Shown here piece after piece: positions 8,857-20,342 of a stretch of DNA of 37,003 nucleotides (position 1 is the first letter of the stretch; every line of letters begins with the position of its first letter). The translations under genes were made by a program, and so were the position numbers. The notes under the pieces were generated by a model. That model had not been told where the DNA came from and made no database searches. It was given only the letters and a program-made list of their open reading frames with translations. The DNA is taken from the NCBI GenBank assembly GCA_051453625.1, contig JBOZIK010000001.1, positions 49,096,322 through 49,133,324 on the forward strand, in the 5' to 3' direction. Source of the stretch: Welwitschia mirabilis (lineage: Eukaryota; Gnetophyta; Gnetopsida; Welwitschiales).

Positions 8857-9935
8857 ATGATATCATAGAACATAGGGTGTTTTAATAATCTCTCATAACA
8901 ATCCATCACTAAACAATGGAAGAATGAAAGATTTGCTAATTTCCTACATATCCAAGAGATAAAAATAAATGAAGTAGCTAGCATACAAATAATTAGAAAA
9001 TGTTTTAAAAATGTGGGCTATATTATAGGGCATTAAAGTAGTAGGGCAAGTAGAACGTGCATTATTTGGAAAAATCACTAGTGTATTTTTCTTTTAGTAA
9101 ATATAAAATAAAAATTAAGATTCCAAGTGGAGTTTTTTAAAAACTAGATAACATAAATACTTCATTCATTATTTATAGAAACATGAATAATGTATTTCAT
9201 GAGGTAGTAAAAATTGAAGGTAATAGCTAGTGGAATATAGATATAAAAGTTATTTTAAAAGGACTTAGAAGATTACAAATAATCAACATATTCATTGCTA
9301 ACTATCATTATACTTGAACAAGGACAAAAATAAATTTTGTTATAAGGTGAATACGTTTATATGCTAATCAAGCTAACTTTTGTAGTTTAATAGTATTAAA
9401 ATAGGTAAGATTACTAGAATGCATTTCAAATATTAAACTAATCATAATGGATACAAATACCCAAATAAACAAACCTTTAAACATTTTTATGTGGGTGAAG
9501 ATATGGGAAAGAAAATACAAATATAGACTCTATTGTTATAATAGTCTAAGAGACTAGACCTTATGAATCATTTTATAATAGGCTTTGAACAAAATTAAAT
9601 ATCATTAAGAACCAAGAACTTAGATGGTCTAAAGAGATCCTAAAGTTTTATCTTAAAAAAAGAATGAACTTCAAGAGAGAATTGATGAAATTGAAGAAGA
9701 CATTCAAATTCATAATTGAATGGGGAACATAAACTAGAAGGAATAATAATGTATTTAATAGAGTTATATAATTAATGGTTACTACAAAAACTATGAAGAT
9801 GAAAATTTCAAGTTGTTCCATGAATATGCTTTAATTGAAAAGTTATAGATAAAGCTTAAGGTCATTGAGAAATGAAATGGTAACTATGCTACAGACTAAA
9901 AATAAATTAAAGAAAAAGCTATACATTTCTTTAAG
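8857..9935 (+). pseudogene. L1-type LINE ORF2, 5' half: endonuclease and linker
   Basis: The frame begins near 8857 with MIS*NIGCFNNLS (usually M.SWNIRGLN), then FLHIQEIKINE (usually xxxIQETKxxE), the first endonuclease motifs of plant L1 elements. Later come GYIIGH and CIIWKNH, then at about 9420-9500 an ISNIKLIIMDTNTQINKPL block matching the SDHxP box and the PF.F..W segment that closes the endonuclease. The linker has WSKEIL and EELQREI-like helices, then D-ENFKLFHEYALIEK (usually D.NTKFFH) and IKEKAIHFFKFIGG. The path breaks exactly at 9935, where a TTCAT duplication and the Athila LTR begin. Its continuation (RT) is at 25797. Stops and frameshifts are frequent. Confidence 0.8.
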
Positions 9936-9940
9936 TTCAT
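9936..9940. repeat. Target-site duplication TTCAT, left copy
   Basis: TTCAT precedes the first base of the Athila LTR and is repeated exactly at 25792-25796 after the other LTR. Five bases is the usual size for Ty3/gypsy integrase. Confidence 0.88.
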
Positions 9941-10854
9941 TGGTGGAGTGTGAATCTTGTGATCAATCTAGTACTTTATTCTAATAAATGATTTAGCTTT
10001 GATATATGTAATTCTTAATAAACACACACAAAACCCACTAGTATATAAAAGTTAACCCAAATTTTTTAGTCTAGAGAGGGATTATAAATAAAAAGTTAGA
10101 AGATTGCTCTAATCAAAAAGTACAAAATTGAAATGATTTTCAAATCTAACTTCAAAATTAAAATGCAATGATGTAATAGATAAATGCAAGATGTAAAGAT
10201 GGATGTAACCTAAATACAAATCGTAATCAAGTGCACCAACTTATTTTCACCCAAGTTGGCCCTCATAATTTATATCAATTACAAATAACTATCAGTTAAA
10301 TGCAATTAACATAAACTATAACAAAGGTTAGAAAGTAGTTTGACAAGAACACCTTAATAAATAACTTTATTAATTAAAATGTTCATACCATTTTATAAAG
10401 TAAGAACTCCTTAATGAAGTGGACATAACCTAATATCAATGAATGTCCTTCTATGCAACTAAAATGGATCCCTTGCTCAATTGATTTTTAAAACATCAAA
10501 AGATTAATCGATGCATTAAAAATAATAAATGAGGAAACTCAGTGGGGTATTTATGGATTTGAGATGATGATCAGGGTTGCCGAAGAGTTGTAACAAATCA
10601 AAGGTAAGTATATCAATAATTTCATAACCGATGAAGTTCGTTTCATAATTATTATGACTATCGTCTACTTGGATGTCGTCAGACAACATGATGGACATAA
10701 GTTGATCTCTTCTTCTAATGGATTCTTCTATTACACATTTATTCTTGGTAATGGTTGAGTTTCATCCTTTTGGTATCATCTTAGGTATTGTCTAGATGGC
10801 CAAGTGGATGACTGTTAGATATTAATTTATAAGTTATGCTTCTTATGATCCTAT
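9941..10854 (-). repeat. Athila 3' LTR, first part
   Basis: It begins TGGTGGAGTG and matches 24241-25140 through many shared blocks (for example aatgcaatgatgtaatagat and ccctcataat). It ends where the copia element enters. Joined to 16169-16826 it gives about 1570 bp, against 1551 bp for the other LTR. It contains copies of the inverted-repeat motif near 10673 and 10790. Confidence 0.9.
10850..10854. repeat. Copia target-site duplication, left copy (CCTAT)
   Basis: CCTAT here pairs with CTTGT at 16164-16168; the two differences are transitions. The uninterrupted sister LTR has CCTAC at the same place, directly followed by TAGTTATCC, the counterpart of TAGTCATCC after the copia element. Confidence 0.75.
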
Positions 10855-12115
10855 TACAGGATCAAGGATCCTAAAGGAGGGGGTGAATAGGATTTTTAAA
10901 AAATTTAAATAATTATCACTACCCAAGAAATAAATTATGACATAAAAGATATAACAAAATAAACTCAAAAGCAGAACAAAAGAAATGCACAAGATAAGAC
11001 TTATAGTGATCGAAATACACTTTACTCCACTCTCAGAAGTTAGTCAATAAATAAGATTGTTTTGGATCTTTGTTGCTTCACTATCCACTAGGTTTTCAAG
11101 GCTAACCTTTAACCTTATAAAGAAACTTTTTTAAGCTAAGTCTCAACATTCATAAATAGGATTTTGTAGGCTAAGTCTCAAGCTTCATAAAATGGACTTT
11201 TACAGGATAAGTCTCAGCCTTCATAAAACAGACTTTTGTAGGCTAAGTCTCAACCTCAATAAAATGCATAAGGGTGAGTGAGAAAATGAAGCCTCTATTC
11301 TCTAAGTAAATCAAATGCAAAAATAAAAAATGGAGACTTATTACTCAATTTAGTACAAATGTAAGTGCTGAGCAAGAGAAGAATGATGGTACAAAGATGA
11401 GCTTTTCAGATTAAGAATGCAACCTTCTTTTTCAAAATCTGTTAGATCTTAAGCCCTGCCAGGTTTTTGAGTATGACCTCCTTAAATAGATTTCTCAAAA
11501 ATATAGCCATTAGATAGTTGGGAAGGAATCTAACATTTGTAATGGATAGATTTGGTGAAGTAATGGTTAGAAAATTACTTGAAAATTTTTGCTTCTACTC
11601 TGATCAGTCAGCCCCTTAAAACATTTGGTCGACCCCTCAAAACATCTGGTCGACCTGAGTGACTCACATCGCTTGATTTGATTGCCTTCTTTTTAATCCA
11701 GTCAACCCAAGTAACTCAGGTTACTTGGTTTGGTCACCCCCATCTAAAATCTAGTTGACTATTTTTCTTTAGGTTTGGTCGACCCCACATGAATCTGGTC
11801 AAACCCACATAAGTTTGGTCGACCTCATATGATGTAGTACATATGGAGAAGCTTAAAAAATGCATTTTCAAGTTTAGTTAACCCCTTAAAGATCTGGTCA
11901 ACCCCTCATGAAGTAACCCAAAATGAGTATTTCCAAGTTTGATCGACTCCTACTTTAAGTCCTTAGACATAAAATCAAGTTACTTTAATCAAAACATGTC
12001 CAAATCTTACTATCTTTTAGATATCGATAATTTAGTTTTTCACATCTGTAAATCACATTTTAGTCTATAAAGATCATATTAGTTTGACATTAATTAGTAA
12101 TAGAAAACCCTAATA
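10855..12115 (-). repeat. Copia 3' LTR
   Basis: It matches 14956-16163 along its length, for example atttttaaaaaat, taattatcactacccaagaa and the repeated ggctaagtctcaacct blocks. On the minus strand it should run TGTTGGG...CCTACA; here the ends are eroded to TATTAGGG...CCTGTA. The plus-strand agggggtgaataggatt block near the end is a familiar sequence in plant copia LTRs. It contains a cluster of GGTCGACC-related motifs at 11606-11950. Confidence 0.88.
11606..11950. repeat. Cluster of GGTCGACC-type motifs in the copia LTR
   Basis: About ten degenerate units of the form tctGGTCGACCcctca occur within 350 bp. Intact GGTCGACC is seen near 11627, 11648, 11777 and 11817; GGTCAACC, AGTCAACC and GATCGACT are decayed versions. 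The core is palindromic and CpG-containing. The other LTR carries more decayed copies at about 15690-15990. Confidence 0.75.
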
Positions 12116-12130
12116 ATTTCCCCCTTTGAC
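12116..12130 (-). other. Copia polypurine tract
   Basis: The minus strand reads GTCAAAGGGGGAAAT directly upstream of the 3' LTR start, the expected plus-strand primer position. It is followed on the plus strand by ATTGATGGTAAAC, which commonly sits beside this tract in related elements. Confidence 0.75.
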
Positions 12131-13519
12131 ATTGATGGTAAACAAATAAGTGATTTTAAGATTAAATAAATATTTCATCTTTAAGCTCTTTCTAATAAGA
12201 CATATTAATATAATAAAAGCTCTTCCTTTTACAAATCCATACAAATAATATTAAGTAAAGGATATATTTCCTTTTGAGAAAAAAATATTTTTGAAACAAA
12301 CCACTTTTAATTACAAAACACAATATTTTCTCCCCCTTTAACATCAATAAGAGAAGATAAAGAAAGAGAGATAAACAGCTATAAATCTTAGACATGTGGT
12401 AAGAAATATCATATTTTCTTTCACTAACTTTATTTCATNNNNNNNNNNNNNNNNNNNNNNNNNNNNNNNNNNNNNNNNNNNNNNNNNNNNNNNNNNNNNN
12501 NNNNNNNNNNNNNNNNNNNNNNNNNNNNNNNNNNNNNNNNNNNNNNNNNNNNNNNNNNAGAGAGAAACTATTAAAATAAAACTATTTTGAGTTTTATTAA
12601 ATTTTACCTATAGCAATTTTATACACATGTTAACAAAAACCTACATTACAAGATATTTAAAAGAGAAACATTATATTTCTAAACTGAGAAAGTTCCATCA
12701 CATTGTTTTTAAAATAACATATTTTCTTTCCCTAAAGAGAGATGAACATCTATAAATCTTAGACATGCAATATGAAACATCATATTTTCTCCCCATGACT
12801 TTATGCCATATATATGTATAAAAGAAATAATCATAATAGAGTTTCCAAAGTAAGCATGTAAATGAAATGATAATTTTTAATTCATTATTCCCAAAAGAAA
12901 ACTAACTGATGCTATGTTTATAACAACTAGATTTAATTAAAAGTGAAATATTAGAATATTCAAAATTTATAGATAGAGATTCACATTAAATTACCATTAA
13001 GATAAAAATACAACACAACAATAATAACTAGAGTATTTATGACCTTATTTAGCTAATTAAAATAGCATTAATAACCATACAATAATGAGGTTTACATATA
13101 GAAATCAGTTAAATATCATAATGATGCTTCTAAGGAGTACATCATATTATAAAGAGTATCATAGCTAGTATCATAGTAAATTATTATAGAAAATAAAAAA
13201 TTACAATAATTGATAATCTAGTAAAAATAATGTAGTAAGTAAGAATTGTTCAAATTAACCATAACCTAAACTGAGTAAAGATAACTACTTATGTTACTAA
13301 TATGAATTACTACTAATGCTGAAAGATGCTTGGATCAAAAAGACTTTAAATTCTTAGCTTTTACCCATATGATCTTTTCTAACTTTTACATAGAGACTTG
13401 TTTAGAAATAAATTTAAATGATAAATCATTAATATTTGTAAAATACATACTTCTTCTCTATGGAGAGTTAAATTTCTAACGACCAAGTTTACAATAATAA
13501 TGGTAAGTGATATTTTTGG
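12131..13519 (-). other. Non-coding internal region of the copia element
   Basis: AT-rich sequence with scattered stops in all frames, containing a 120-N gap at 12439-12558. No copia protease (D-S/T-G), integrase core (HHCC, DD35E) or RT (YVDD) motif could be found by eye on the minus strand. Partly repeated text (agagagataaacagctataaatcttagacatg at about 12365 and a close copy near 12737) indicates an internal duplication spaced about 370 bp. Confidence 0.6.
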
Positions 13520-14885
13520 TAGATAATGTTACATCTTTAATACTTACCTCACTGGATGATGATAATGCATTATTGCCTTCAAATCTAATCCCCTTTTTGT
13601 CATATAAAAGATATTACAATCTAAACATCTTCTCAAGTTTCTTTGGTCCTTCTATGAATTTGCTTAAGACTTGTGAAGATTAGCTTAAATTCTTCATGAG
13701 ACTTGTATTTTCTTCTTGAATAACTTTATATCTTTGATTTAAGGCTTCATGCTTCCTTCTCAAATCCTTAATGATATTGTTTAGTTCATTGACTTTTACA
13801 GCAAGTCTTTTACATTCTTGATATAGTTCATGCCATGTGTCTTCAACATCCTCTTCTTCTTCATCTTCACTCATGTCCAAATCATCATGCTTAGTGTGTA
13901 TTGGTGAGTGAGTGATGGGATTCACAAGTGCCATAAGAGATAATGTTCTATGCTCTTCAAATTCTTCATCTGAACTTTCTTCTTCATCTTCTTCAAGGTT
14001 ATCCTAAGTGGCTACTACTGAGGGCCTCTTTAGGTCCTTCAGTTTTCTATTGTTTATACCATTGTTTTTCATATGCCTAAAACTTTTGTTAAATTCTCTA
14101 TGTCTTCTTTTCAATAGAAATGATTTAAATTTTTTTACTAAAAGAGCTACTTCATCTAATTCATCTTCCGACATATTACTTTTAATATATTTCTGCATAC
14201 TTTTTAAAGCAAAGCTTTTCTTTCTATTCTTTAAAGATTTTAACTCATAACTTTAAAGGTTATCTTGTAGTTTGTTTAGTGGCATCTTACTGAGATCTTT
14301 ACTTTCTTTGATTACAGTCACCTTTGGTTTAAATCTCTTAGGAAGGTATCTTAAGATATTCCTTACTATCTTGGCTTCCTCCATCTTTTCTCCAAGACTT
14401 GCCATGAAGTTTACACTGTCCATTAAGCTAGCAAAGAGTTCTTGAAGAGTATCTTCCTTATCCATCTTAATCTATTCAAATTTTATAATCAGCATCTACA
14501 TCTTTTCTTGCTTGACAGTGGATGTCCCTTCATAAGCAATAGCATAAATATCCCATGCTTCTTTGATAGTCTTGCAATTCACTATTCTTTTGAACTCATC
14601 TGCAGTCATAGCACAAAAAGTTGTATTCAAAACATGAGCACCAATAGTAGCATTAGCTTTATCTAATTTAGTCCATTTATCTTTTGGTTTTAACACTACT
14701 ATAAAATTTCCTTTGACATCCTTTTGAGTTGTGGTAGGATGTCTATAACCTATGATCAATATATCCTCATAATCTATATCAACAAATCTTAAGAATATTC
14801 TCATTCTAGCTTTCCAATATCCATTGTTTATTCCATCAAATAGTGGAGGCCTAGAAACACAGAGACCTTCTATAATAAAACTCAT
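13520..14885 (-). pseudogene. Ty1/copia Gag, C-terminally extended, with coiled coil
   Basis: It starts at ATG 14885, 57 bp after the primer site. Residues 1-129 hold the copia Gag N-terminal block: RPPLFDGINNGYWKARMRIF, then KDKWTKLDKANATIGAHVLN, then IKEAWDIYAIAYEGT. The next open piece (14253-14465) carries ETL..F..L...NFMASLGEKM and NILRYLPKRFKPKVT. Piece 14004-14198 has the acidic DELDEVALLVKKFKSFLLK segment. The CCHC knuckle expected after it is missing, apparently deleted. Piece 13680-13934 is an acidic stretch followed by a predicted coiled coil (DTWHELYQECKRLAVKVNEL and on), ending with a degraded KGIRFEG motif near 13590. Gag packages the RNA. The four pieces are separated by single stops or shifts. 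Confidence 0.85.
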
Positions 14886-14941
14886 GGCTAGGGTTATTGA
14901 GTCAAAGATTGGTTAAAATCTTAGTGTTTACTCAACCTGGT

Positions 14942-14953
14942 GCTATGACACCA
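14942..14953 (-). other. Copia primer-binding site, tRNA-iMet type
   Basis: The minus strand reads TGGTGTCATAGC followed by ACCAGGTT, close to the canonical TGGTATCAGAGC. Two bases separate it from the LTR end at 14956. Confidence 0.75.
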
Positions 14954-14955
14954 AA

Positions 14956-16163
14956 CGTAGGATTGAGAACCCTGGGGACACGGCAGGGGCGGGAGGTGGG
15001 GAAATGAATAGGATTTTTAAAAAATATTAAATAATTATCACTACCCAAGAAATAAATTATAACATAAAAATTTATAATGAAACAAACTCAAAAGTAGAAC
15101 AAGAGAAATGAATAAGACAAGATTTATAGTGATTTGGGACACATCTTACTCCACTCTCAGAAGTTAGTTAATAACTAAGAATGTTCTAGATCTTTGTTGC
15201 TTCACTATTCACTAGGTTTTTAAGGCTAACCTTCAACATTACAAAGCGAACCTTTTTAGGCTAAGTTTCAACCTTCATAAACGAACTTTTGAAGGCTAAG
15301 TCTCAACCTTCATAAAACGTACTTTTGTTGGCTAAGTCTCAACCTCAATAAAATGCACAAGGGTGAGTGAGGGAATGAATCCTTTATGCTCCAAGTCACT
15401 CAAATACAAGAACCAATGATAAAGCCTTATTACTTAGATTTAGTACAAAGGTAAGTACTAAGTGAGAGAAGAATGATGATCCAAATATGAGCTCTTCAGA
15501 TCAAAAGTGCAACCTCGTTTTTCAAAATCTATTAGATCTTAAGCCTTGATAGGTTTTTGAGTATGACCTCTTTAAATAGATTTATCCAAAATAAAGCCTT
15601 TAGATAGTTGGTAGGAAATCTAACATTTTCAACAGATAGATTTGATGAAGTAACAGTTAGAAAGTCACTTGAAAATTTTTGCTTCTTCTCTGATCGATTG
15701 ACCCCTCGAAGCATCCAGTTGATTTAAGTGACTCATGTCACTTGATCTGGTTATCTCCTTTTTATCTAGTCGACTCAAGTAACTTACATTACTTGGTCCA
15801 GTTACCTCCATCTAAAATCTAGTCGACTACTTTTCTTCAGGTTTAGTCAACCCCACATGAGTCCAGTCGATCCCATATGACATAGTACATATGGAGAAGC
15901 TTGAAAAATGCATTTCTAGATCTAGTAAATCCCTCAAAGATTTAGTTTATACTCATGATGTAGCCCAAAATAAGTATTTCTAAGTTTGGTCAACTCCTAC
16001 TTGAAGTCCTTGGACATAAAATCAAGTTACTTTAATCAGAACATGTCCAAATCTTGCTATTTTTTAGATATATATTATTTAGTTTCTTACATTTGTAAAA
16101 TCATATTTCATTATAGAAATATCATATTAATTTGACATCAATTGACAATATAAAATCCCAACA
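14956..16163 (-). repeat. Copia 5' LTR
   Basis: This is the partner of 10855-12115. The plus-strand left edge is CGTAGGATTGAG (usually TGTAGGATTGAG) and the right edge is aaaatcccaaca, that is TGTTGGGATTTT on the minus strand. A G-rich insertion (gggacacggcaggggcggga, about 14973) distinguishes it from the other copy. The GGTCGACC motifs are more decayed here. Confidence 0.88.
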
Positions 16164-16168
16164 CTTGT
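16164..16168. repeat. Copia target-site duplication, right copy (CTTGT)
   Basis: This pairs with CCTAT at 10850-10854, with two transition differences. The sister Athila LTR shows the unoccupied site. Confidence 0.7.
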
Positions 16169-16826
16169 TAGTCATCCTAGGTGTTGTCTAGATGACTAGG
16201 TGAATGATAAATCATCTTTAGTATTTTTTGGTTTCCTATATTATAATTAACTTTTTCCTTGGCATAAAAAGCTTTTCTTGCTGAAACTAATCTTACTTTA
16301 CGTTTTTCAAGTATATTGATGAAGAGCGGGCATTCACCTAAACTTGATCATGACATAATTAATACATTACTATCTCTTTCAAAGGTACTGAATTTTATGA
16401 TACACTCTATTAGCTTCTAGAGATATCTTCAAGATGTGATTTGGCTACTTTAATGGCTATTATTCTATGAAGCTTTGTATATATGATAAGGTAAATGACT
16501 ATCAGTAGAACCATGGTTTCCCTATTTATTAATTCTATTTATCATCCACTTGATTATCATCCAGATGAAGAGGTGTATGATAGTTTTTTCTTCATCCTAT
16601 AGCCTCTTGATCATCATTCATCATTATGCACTAGATTCATGACGCTTTGGAAAAGTTAAGGAGTATGAAATATATCTAAAAGAGGTTCATTATCTTCAAA
16701 TTTGTTGTTCTATGTGATTATGTTTATTGAGCTTTAGATTCTTACTATTTGACTTGGAAACATACTAAACATTCCTAAAACATACTCTAAACATGAAGTT
16801 AAATATCATCAATTGGACTTGCAACA
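16169..16826 (-). repeat. Athila 3' LTR, second part
   Basis: It resumes at TAGTCATCCTAGGTG, matching TAGTTATCCTAGGTG in the other LTR, and ends GCAACA, giving a minus-strand start of TGTTGCAAG. It contains motif copies near 16185, 16483 and 16557. Confidence 0.9.
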
Positions 16827-16837
16827 TAGCCCCACAC
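16827..16837 (-). other. Athila polypurine tract
   Basis: The minus strand reads GTGTGGGGCTA immediately before the LTR start TGTTGCAA. The second Athila element has the equivalent GGTGGGAGGCTA before TGTTGCAA at 36236. Confidence 0.8.
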
Positions 16838-18290
16838 TAAGAATTTGTCAGTTCCTAATATAAAAAGCAGAAAAGAATAGAAGAGAGCCAAATTGAAAAA
16901 AGGATGAAACATAACACTCAAGTGTAAAAGATATTATATTATTAAACATAGAGCACGTATTACAAATATATTCCACTCTAACATCATGAAGAAGATATGT
17001 ATTAAATTCAGAGTTTTCCTTTTTAGATCTATGACAAACATTCATTAAATAAATTCCTTTTAATTAAAGCTAATCTTTTAAGGATTCCCAATATTTCACT
17101 CTCCTATGAAGTAGATAAATTCATCCCAAATTTTTAAGTAAATTTACTTGTGATAAGCAGGAAGAACAAGCTAAAACTATCAAGGGATATAAAATAAGAA
17201 AGAAAAAAAACATAAAACACAACTAGAAAATTAAAAAGAAAAATAAGATGAAATGAAATAAAAGGTCAACAATGAAAGCAAGAGTATGGATATTTGAAGG
17301 CCAATGATAAGCTAAAAAGCTACATATCCTATTAAGATAAGAGTAAAATGTGACAATGGCTTTAACACTACCAAGTAAAAATAGTTAAGAAGATGCAAAA
17401 TACAAATGGATAAGAAGGCATATGAAGAAGATTAACTATTTTTCCTAAATATTTACCTAACCAAAATTAATGGTTTTCATCATAGAACTACTTGAGAGTA
17501 AAGATGTATGATTTACTACTAAATCCTAATAAGCTTCATGTAATAGGGACAATGATTTTAGCAATATCAAATGACTCTTCTATAAGGTATTAATATAATG
17601 TTAGGACTAAAATCAATCCAATCATTTTTTAAAAACATAGTGAAATTTGGTTCATATATCATTCAATGATCAATATGTTCTATTATGCTCTTAAAGCTAT
17701 GGCTTTAGAGTTATGGAAATCAAGTTAATTAGGTATTAAGAAACACCATCTATCAATATGAGAGAATGCAACTACTACTGAAAGAGTAAGAACCCAGAAG
17801 TTTAGACTAGATCATAACAAACTAACTCTTTGATGGATTTTTCATAGTTATCATATCATATTGCCAAAGCTCCTTTTCAAGAAAATTACCTTAGTATGCT
17901 TCCAATAGGACATTATGGAATTTATTTGGAATTTTATTTTGTTAAATTTTTCTATTTAAATATTTTTTATTTAAATAATATGCTATGATTCCCTTTTTGA
18001 AAACATTAATTAATCATTGAAATAATAAATTAACTTAGTACAAAGTTGTGAATTAGCATCTAGATTGACATAACTAGTACTTAAGCAAAATTCATCATAG
18101 ATATTGAAGTTCATAGACATTGGAATGTCTTAGATTGGCTGAAATCAAATCTTTATCATTCTAAACTCCCAAAGTAAATAATTACTTTCATGAAAACTTA
18201 TATGAAATCTAATACAAAAGTAAGTTAGTAAATGATTAAATAGTACAATAACTCAATCAAAGAATCTAGGTAAGAAACTATTTAGAAAAT
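16838..18290 (-). other. Athila 3' untranslated/env-position region, no ORF seen
   Basis: About 1.45 kb lies between the end of integrase and the polypurine tract. Athila elements often have an extra ORF here, but I see only AT-rich sequence with dense stops on both strands and no recognisable peptide. Either the ORF has decayed or this family lacks it. Confidence 0.6.
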
Positions 18291-18299
18291 GATAAAGGG

Positions 18300-19700
18300 A
18301 AGATGTTCCTCTTAGGTAAGAGGATCATCAAGGTCAATATCTTTGATCATATCCATTGTATAATGACAATTTTCAGGTGATTGATATAACTTCAACCATT
18401 TTCCATTTACTTTTAACATTTAATAAGTGTTTAAATCAGAAATCTTAAAGAGCCATTAATATGTACCTTCTTTATTTAGAAAGGACCTAGCCATTTAGAG
18501 ATCAATGTATTATGAATAAGATGCACTTAAGTATTGAATAAGAGAACTAATTGACTAGGTTAAAATGATTTTAAGATAACCTTTTTGTCATGGTAAAATT
18601 TTGCTTGAGCTTTTTTAATGAGTTATCTATAAATAGCATGATTGTGTTTCTCATTAAAATGTTAAAGTTGAACTAGTCTATGTTTAAGAATATCATCAAA
18701 ATCCATGACATTAATTTGATGAATGATTTTATAATAATTATAGCATGCATGAATGAGAAGAACACAAGCTTTATCATACATAAGTTCATAAGGGAGAGCA
18801 CTAAGTGAGTTACACCAAGTAGTACAGTAAACTCAAAGTACATCATAAATTTTAATAGAATAAGAGTTCTTATTTTGGAAGATTAGTTTCTAAAGCATTT
18901 TTTTTAATTTCCTTATTAGCATTTTTAGCTTACCATTAATTTAAGGATAATAATAATTTGCTATTATATGCTCAATTCCAACATAGAGGAGATATTTCCT
19001 AAAATCTTATTTATAAATGAGTGCCTTGATCACTAATCAAGATTATATAAAATCCATATCTATGAAAATGTTAGATCTAAGAGAAGAATATAGTTTTGAC
19101 ATCATTTGTAATTATAGTTAGGACTTCTACCCATTTGATCACATAATTCAAAACCACTAAGATTTAATTTTTATTACAAGAAGATGGTGTAACAGGGCCT
19201 ATGAAGTCTAAGCCCTAATAATCAAAAGGTTCATACTCTAAGATAGGTAGATGGAAATGTCTTGAGATCTAGAAAGACTACCAAAATGTTGACAAATATT
19301 ATATTTTCTTATAAAGTTGAATAAATCTTTGAATAGGGTAGGTTAATATAAACCTACATGAAGGATTTTCATAGAAGTCGTTTGACTACTAAAATAACCT
19401 CAACACACTCTACCATAACAAAGAGTAAGGATATCATATTGCTTCCATTCTAGCAAATATTTGTGCATGATTTGATCTTTACATCTTTAATAGAGATTAG
19501 TTTCATACCATTTATAGTCTCCTATTCTATGAAGAAAATATTTTCTCTAATTATATATCTAATGTTGGGGAGTTTTCAAGGTAACATGATAATTAACAAT
19601 ATTGGCATATCATGGAGAAGGGTTTTTAGAATAGATGGAATAAAAATGTGCAATGGCAAATAGTTACTCATCTAAAAAATTATCTTGGATAGGAAGGTAT
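18300..19700 (-). pseudogene. Athila integrase
   Basis: The minus-strand reading begins HRIGDYKWYET (usually HR.GDYKWYEP), then RCKDQIMHK, the lead-in to the zinc-binding domain. It continues with KILHVGLY*PTLFKD and YNICQ (usually CDxCQ). The core shows GLDFIGPV after one shift (first Asp), VIKWVEVLTI, ILISDQGTH (second Asp) and a decayed HPQTNGQ region. The C-terminal part reads ALPYELMYDKACVLLIH, KIIHQIN, then SKWLGPF and a broken NG..L..YL end. A copy of the same region in a different element lies at 31209-32303. Stops, mostly TAG/TAA at Trp and Gln positions, make it non-functional. Confidence 0.85.
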
Positions 19701-19724
19701 GGAGAAAAATNNNNNNNNNNTAGG

Positions 19725-20335
19725 GGATGTTGTTCATGAGGGAATCTAGATAAATGATCAGCAACACAATTATGTCTTCCTTCTTTATTAATCATGATCA
19801 AGTTAAATTCTTACATTAATAATACTTATCTAATAAGCCTTTTACTAGAATCTTTCTTAATTATAAGATATTGAAGGGTAGCATGATCAGTATAAACATT
19901 AGTATAAAAGCCAAGAAGATAGTACTGAAGTTTATCAAGATAAAAGGTAGTGGCAAGCATTTCTTTTTCAATAGTGATATAATTAAGTTGAGCTCCTAAA
20001 AGGGTTTTACTGATATAACAATAACATTGTAATCTTTCTCATGTTTTCACTATAACATACCCCCTCATCACAAATAAGTTTAAAGACTTTATTCCAATTA
20101 AGTCGTCCTACAATAGGTGCTGAAGTGATCTTGTCTTTAAGATTTTCAAAGGAATGTTGATAAGATTCATTCTAATCAAACTTAACATCTTTTTCTAAGA
20201 GAGAATAAATAGGTTTGCAAATTTTAGCATAGTCCTTAATGAATCTTCAATAAAAAATAGCATGACCAAGAAAAGATATGACTTATTTTACATTAGTTGG
20301 AGGAGGGAGATTTCTAATGATGTCTATTTTAGTAG
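19725..20335 (-). pseudogene. Athila RT connection and RNase H
   Basis: Starting IIRNLPPPTNVK, the reading passes SFLGHAIFY.RFIKDYAKI and KPIYSLLEKDVKF, the RT connection of gypsy elements. RNase H follows: NYITIEKEMLATTFYLDKL, YLLGFYTNVYTDHATLQYL, KKDSSKRLIR, then NCVADHLSR. The YTDH and ADHLSR boxes contain the usual acidic residues and His of this domain. Frameshifts occur near 20000. A 10-N run at 19711-19720 separates it from integrase. Confidence 0.85.
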
Positions 20336-20342
20336 GGTCTAT

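Larger units (their letters stand above)
10855..16163 (-). mobile_element. Ty1/copia element with gag but no visible pol (TR-GAG-like)
   Basis: The element is 5309 bp, with LTRs of about 1261 and 1208 bp, a tRNA-iMet primer site, a polypurine tract and a single recognisable coding region, copia Gag. About 1.4 kb between the end of gag and the polypurine tract shows no protease, integrase, RT or RNase H motif, so it probably moved with proteins supplied by an autonomous relative. It could instead be a deletion derivative of a full element. A 120-N gap at 12439-12558 is far too small for pol if its stated size is right. It lies within an Athila LTR and is the youngest layer of the nest. Confidence 0.88.

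Noticed and set aside
16838-18290. Search for an env-like ORF in the first Athila element
   Set aside because: No frame of convincing length or composition was found on either strand.
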